Shown here piece by piece: positions 61,439 to 64,000 of a DNA stretch of 64,000 nt (position 1 is its first letter; every line of letters begins with the position of its first letter). The DNA comes from Phaeodactylibacter luteus (GTDB lineage Bacteria > Bacteroidota > Bacteroidia > Chitinophagales > Saprospiraceae). The notes beneath the pieces are model-generated. The model was given only the letters and a program-made list of their open reading frames with translations, was not told the DNA's origin and did no database searches. The position numbers were made by a program, and so were the translations under genes. The stretch is taken from the NCBI RefSeq assembly GCF_007993045.1, contig NZ_VOOR01000006.1:1-64000 (forward strand), given 5' to 3'.

Positions 61439-63919
61439 TCAGTTCCGTTCTTGGGCTTTGCGCCTTTCCAAACTGCCGGGGACCAAGTCAAACTCCACCC
61501 GGCGGTTGCGGTTGCGGCCAGAAATGGTATCGTTGGTCGCTCTGGGGTTGGTTTCTCCAAAGCCACGATATGACATGCGCTCTTTGGGTATGCCCTGTTC
61601 GTTGTGCAAGTAATCGAAGCAAGCTTTTGCCCTGAACTCAGAAAGCTGTTGATTGGCAAAGTCGTTGCCTTGGTTGTCGGTATACCCGGCAATTTCCAGG
61701 TTGTAGGTGGGGTATTTCCGCATCAGGTCAGCTATCTGGCCGAGCACAGGGTAGGAAGTGCGGAGCAGGGCGTAGCTCGAAGAGGTAAACTTGATCTCAT
61801 CGATGGCTGTCTCCAAGATGACCAAGTCGGCCTCATTGAGGACCGGGCAGCCATAGTTTTCCTTAGGCCCGGCGAGGTCGGGGCATTCGTCCTGATCATC
61901 GGGCAGCCCGTCGTTGTCGGTATCTGGGCAGCCGTTGAAAGTGCCTGGCGTATCCGGGCAGCGGTCTACTTCGTTGAGAAAGCCGTCATTGTCGCGGTCA
62001 GGTATTGGGCAACCGTAAAATTCAGCTACCCCTGGGATATATGGGCATTGGTCTTGTGGGTCCGCTATCCCATCCTTATCGGTATCCCGGCAGCCTTTCA
62101 TTTCCACCAGGCCAGCAATATCTGGGCATTCGTCTTCCGCATCTGTAACGCCATCGAAATCTCGGTCTGGGCAGCCATTGGTTGCGGCACGGCCGGCTTC
62201 ATCGGGGCATTCATCAAATGGGTCGCCTATGCCATCGCCATCCGCATCGGGGCAGCCTTGTGCTTCGGCCAGGCCAGCTAAGTCCGGGCATTTATCCTCC
62301 CGGTTGGGCACGCCGTCGTCGTCGGTATCTGGGCAGCCATTAAACTGTGCAAGGCCCCTCTGGCCAGGGCACTCGTCTTTTCTGTCGGCTATGCCGTCCA
62401 GGTCACTGTCTTTGGCCCCAAAGCGGTAAGCGGCTTGCAAGGTTGCAGTGCTGTACCAGTCGTTGGCGTTTGGCCCGCCGCCAAGGCTCAGCCCATCGAG
62501 GTAGTCGTTGAGTACTGGGCGCAGCCCAAACTCCAGCCCCAGGGTGAGCTGTTGGCCAAGGTCAGCCCGCAGGCCTGCCCCAAAAGGCAACACCACGTGC
62601 TGCTCGCGCTGATTGCGGAGGTCTTCCAGTACAGGGGGCTTGATCTGCCCTTCCTCCCCCGCAAAATCAGTGGCCAGATCCGTAAAAGCAGCTCCGACCC
62701 CTGCAAATACATAAGGCGAAACGATGGGGATATATCGGCCGCCTTTCCCATGCCTTTTGCTGCCGCGCAGGTCCCATTCCCCCAAGAGGGCTACTTCCGT
62801 AAAACCCGCTTCAAAGCTGTAGCCCCGGGCAGATAGCTTTTCGTTTTCCGCATCTGCACTGCTCAGGCTGCCCGCCAATACCTGCCCCCTGATGCTGATC
62901 GATGGAGCGGCTTGGTAGCGCAAGAAGGCACCATAGGCGAGGTCGGGCGTAGATAAGGCTTCTGCCCGGCTGCCCGCCATATCGCCATAGTCGCTTGCGG
63001 CTCCTGCCTGTAGCCCAAACTGAAAACGGGTATGCCCAGCCATAGCCGGGGCAAGGTCTTTTTCAGGCCGGCTGCCTTCGTCGGGGCAGCCATCAAATGC
63101 AGCAAGCCCCCAGTCTCGTGGGCACTGATCTTTAGCATCGGTGATGCCGTCGAGGTCGCTGTCTTTAGGCCCAAAGCGGTAAGTCAGCTGCACGGCGCCG
63201 GTGCTGTACCAATCGTCGGCGTTTGGCCCGCCGCCAAGGCTTAGCCCATCAAGGTAGTCGTTGAACACCGGGCGCAGCCCAAATTCAATGGCTAAACCGA
63301 AGGATGGGCCTAGATCGGCCTGAACGCCAGCCCCTACAGGGATGGTGATATGGTTGGTGCGCTGATTGAGCAGGTCCTGTTGTACGCCCTCGGTCAGGGT
63401 CCCCTCTTCCTGCTGAAACCTAGTGGCCAGGCTAGTGACAGTGGCGCCGGCCCCCGCGAAAATATAGGGCGAAATGCCCGGCTTGAACTTGCCATTCCTT
63501 AAGAAGCGCCTATGGCCCAGGAAATTCCATTCGCCCATCAGTGCCAGTTCTGTATAGTCGGCTTCAAAGCTGTAGCCCCGGCTGGCGAGCGCCTCATTGT
63601 CTGCATCTGTGCTGCTGAGCTGCCCGCGCCAAATGCTCCCGCGTATGCTCAGGTTGGGGCTGATTTGGTACCGGGCCAGTGCGCCGAAAGCAAGGCCAGG
63701 CGAAAGGAGGGCGTCAACCCGGGTGCCGGATAGGTCCCCGTGATCGCTTGACGCGCCTACCTGCAAGCCTATTTGAAGCCGTTGGTGGGCACGGATTGCC
63801 TTCATAGAGGTGCTGTCCCCTTCGGCAGCTTGCGCAAAAATTGAAGGGGCCGGCCATAATAGAGTGAAAAAGGCAATAAAAGAAATGATCAGCCGCGTCG
63901 GGCATGGTGTGGTTGTCAT
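61439..63919 (-). CDS. OmpA-family outer membrane protein with duplicated barrel and TSP3 repeats
   Basis: 826 residues with a signal peptide (MTTTPCPTRLIISFIAFFTL). Two homologous barrel-like modules lie at about 45-255 and 305-515, each with RGYSFEADYTELALMGEWNF-type and NDYLDGLSLGGGPN segments. Thrombospondin type 3 calcium-binding repeats (DSDLDGITDAKDQCP) occur once between the modules and as a long run at about 520-705. The OmpA C-terminal peptidoglycan-binding domain is at about 710-815 (AGYTDNQGNDFANQQLSEFR, RNRNRRVEFDL). It probably tethers the outer membrane to the cell wall. The double barrel is unusual. Confidence 0.92.
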   Translation of the reverse strand: MTTTPCPTRLIISFIAFFTLLWPAPSIFAQAAEGDSTSMKAIRAHQRLQIGLQVGASSDHGDLSGTRVDALLSPGLAFGALARYQISPNLSIRGSIWRGQLSSTDADNEALASRGYSFEADYTELALMGEWNFLGHRRFLRNGKFKPGISPYIFAGAGATVTSLATRFQQEEGTLTEGVQQDLLNQRTNHITIPVGAGVQADLGPSFGLAIEFGLRPVFNDYLDGLSLGGGPNADDWYSTGAVQLTYRFGPKDSDLDGITDAKDQCPRDWGLAAFDGCPDEGSRPEKDLAPAMAGHTRFQFGLQAGAASDYGDMAGSRAEALSTPDLAYGAFLRYQAAPSISIRGQVLAGSLSSADAENEKLSARGYSFEAGFTEVALLGEWDLRGSKRHGKGGRYIPIVSPYVFAGVGAAFTDLATDFAGEEGQIKPPVLEDLRNQREQHVVLPFGAGLRADLGQQLTLGLEFGLRPVLNDYLDGLSLGGGPNANDWYSTATLQAAYRFGAKDSDLDGIADRKDECPGQRGLAQFNGCPDTDDDGVPNREDKCPDLAGLAEAQGCPDADGDGIGDPFDECPDEAGRAATNGCPDRDFDGVTDAEDECPDIAGLVEMKGCRDTDKDGIADPQDQCPYIPGVAEFYGCPIPDRDNDGFLNEVDRCPDTPGTFNGCPDTDNDGLPDDQDECPDLAGPKENYGCPVLNEADLVILETAIDEIKFTSSSYALLRTSYPVLGQIADLMRKYPTYNLEIAGYTDNQGNDFANQQLSEFRAKACFDYLHNEQGIPKERMSYRGFGETNPRATNDTISGRNRNRRVEFDLVPGSLERRKAQERN

Positions 63920-63948
63920 AGTCGGTTTGGGATTAACGATTCACAAGC

Positions 63949-63964
63949 AACGGCACGTGCCGTT
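63949..63964. promoter_or_regulatory. Perfect 16-nt palindrome upstream of the OmpA-family gene
   Basis: AACGGCACGTGCCGTT lies 30 nt upstream of the OmpA-family start codon. It could be an operator for a dimeric regulator; no regulator gene is in sight. It is at the window edge. Confidence 0.6.
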
Positions 63965-64000
63965 ATGAAATTACTGGGTTTTTAGGAGAAAGAAGCGTTC

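Overview
The window is a chromosomal segment of a member of the Bacteroidota, most likely a Saprospiria-type bacterium (Lewinella/Phaeodactylibacter-like; this placement is inferred from gene content only). Supporting signs are C-terminal type IX secretion (T9SS) sorting domains on two very large secreted proteins, a GldN/PorN gliding and secretion component, a TonB-dependent receptor with a carboxypeptidase-like N-terminal domain, a purH-coaX-outer membrane protein-TPR gene run, and several promoters of the Bacteroidetes type (TTTG, about 19 nt, TAnnTTTG). No tRNA, rRNA, CRISPR array, phage or transposase gene was recognised.

Layout. 1-10.4 kb: the 3' part of a giant T9SS-exported surface protein (six DUF11-like domains, then fourteen copies of a roughly 98-residue Cys/Asp module, then HYR-like domains and a sorting domain). 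11-14 kb: a three-domain fusion of an APH-type kinase, an M23 metallopeptidase and a class III aminotransferase. 14-17 kb: phenylacetyl-CoA epoxidase genes paaA, paaB, paaC on the minus strand, with repeat elements inserted between paaA and paaB. 17-32 kb: a TonB-dependent receptor, gamma-carbonic anhydrase, Ca2+/Na+ antiporter, a lone gldN, MFS exporter, rhodanese, TraB/GumN protein, tatC, Sua5 and small conserved proteins. 32-39 kb: a sulfotransferase-like protein, a TPR histidine kinase, a class IV aminotransferase, TPR and coiled-coil proteins, and SlyD. 39-48.5 kb: 2-oxoglutarate dehydrogenase E1, rpsT, purH, coaX and its envelope partners. 49-53 kb: paaE and a TetR regulator, then a transglutaminase and an NlpC/P60 hydrolase. 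53-64 kb: a secreted MORN-caspase protein, DUF4920 lipoprotein, HD hydrolase, a T9SS-exported glycosidase-like protein and an OmpA-family protein with a duplicated barrel.

Two themes connect distant parts. First, the phenylacetate epoxidase genes lie in two places 32 kb apart (paaABC and paaE-tetR). Both have nearly the same 18-nt inverted repeat next to a TATATTTG -7 box, which predicts one TetR-controlled regulon. Second, the intergenic DNA is full of small non-coding dispersed repeats of at least three kinds: a GC-rich family of about 110-210 bp (7 copies), a nested-hairpin family of about 150-170 bp (3 full copies plus a diverged relative), and a family of about 100-200 bp with GTGTTGGG-like ends (3 copies). 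The nested-hairpin elements change sequence yet keep their pairing. Two elements supply the stop codon of the neighbouring gene.

The most noteworthy observations are the structured repeats, the predicted paa operator pair, the 14-fold module of the giant protein, the secreted MORN-caspase, and the near-identical barrel duplication in the OmpA-family protein. All functional calls come from reading sequence and motifs; no database search was run.
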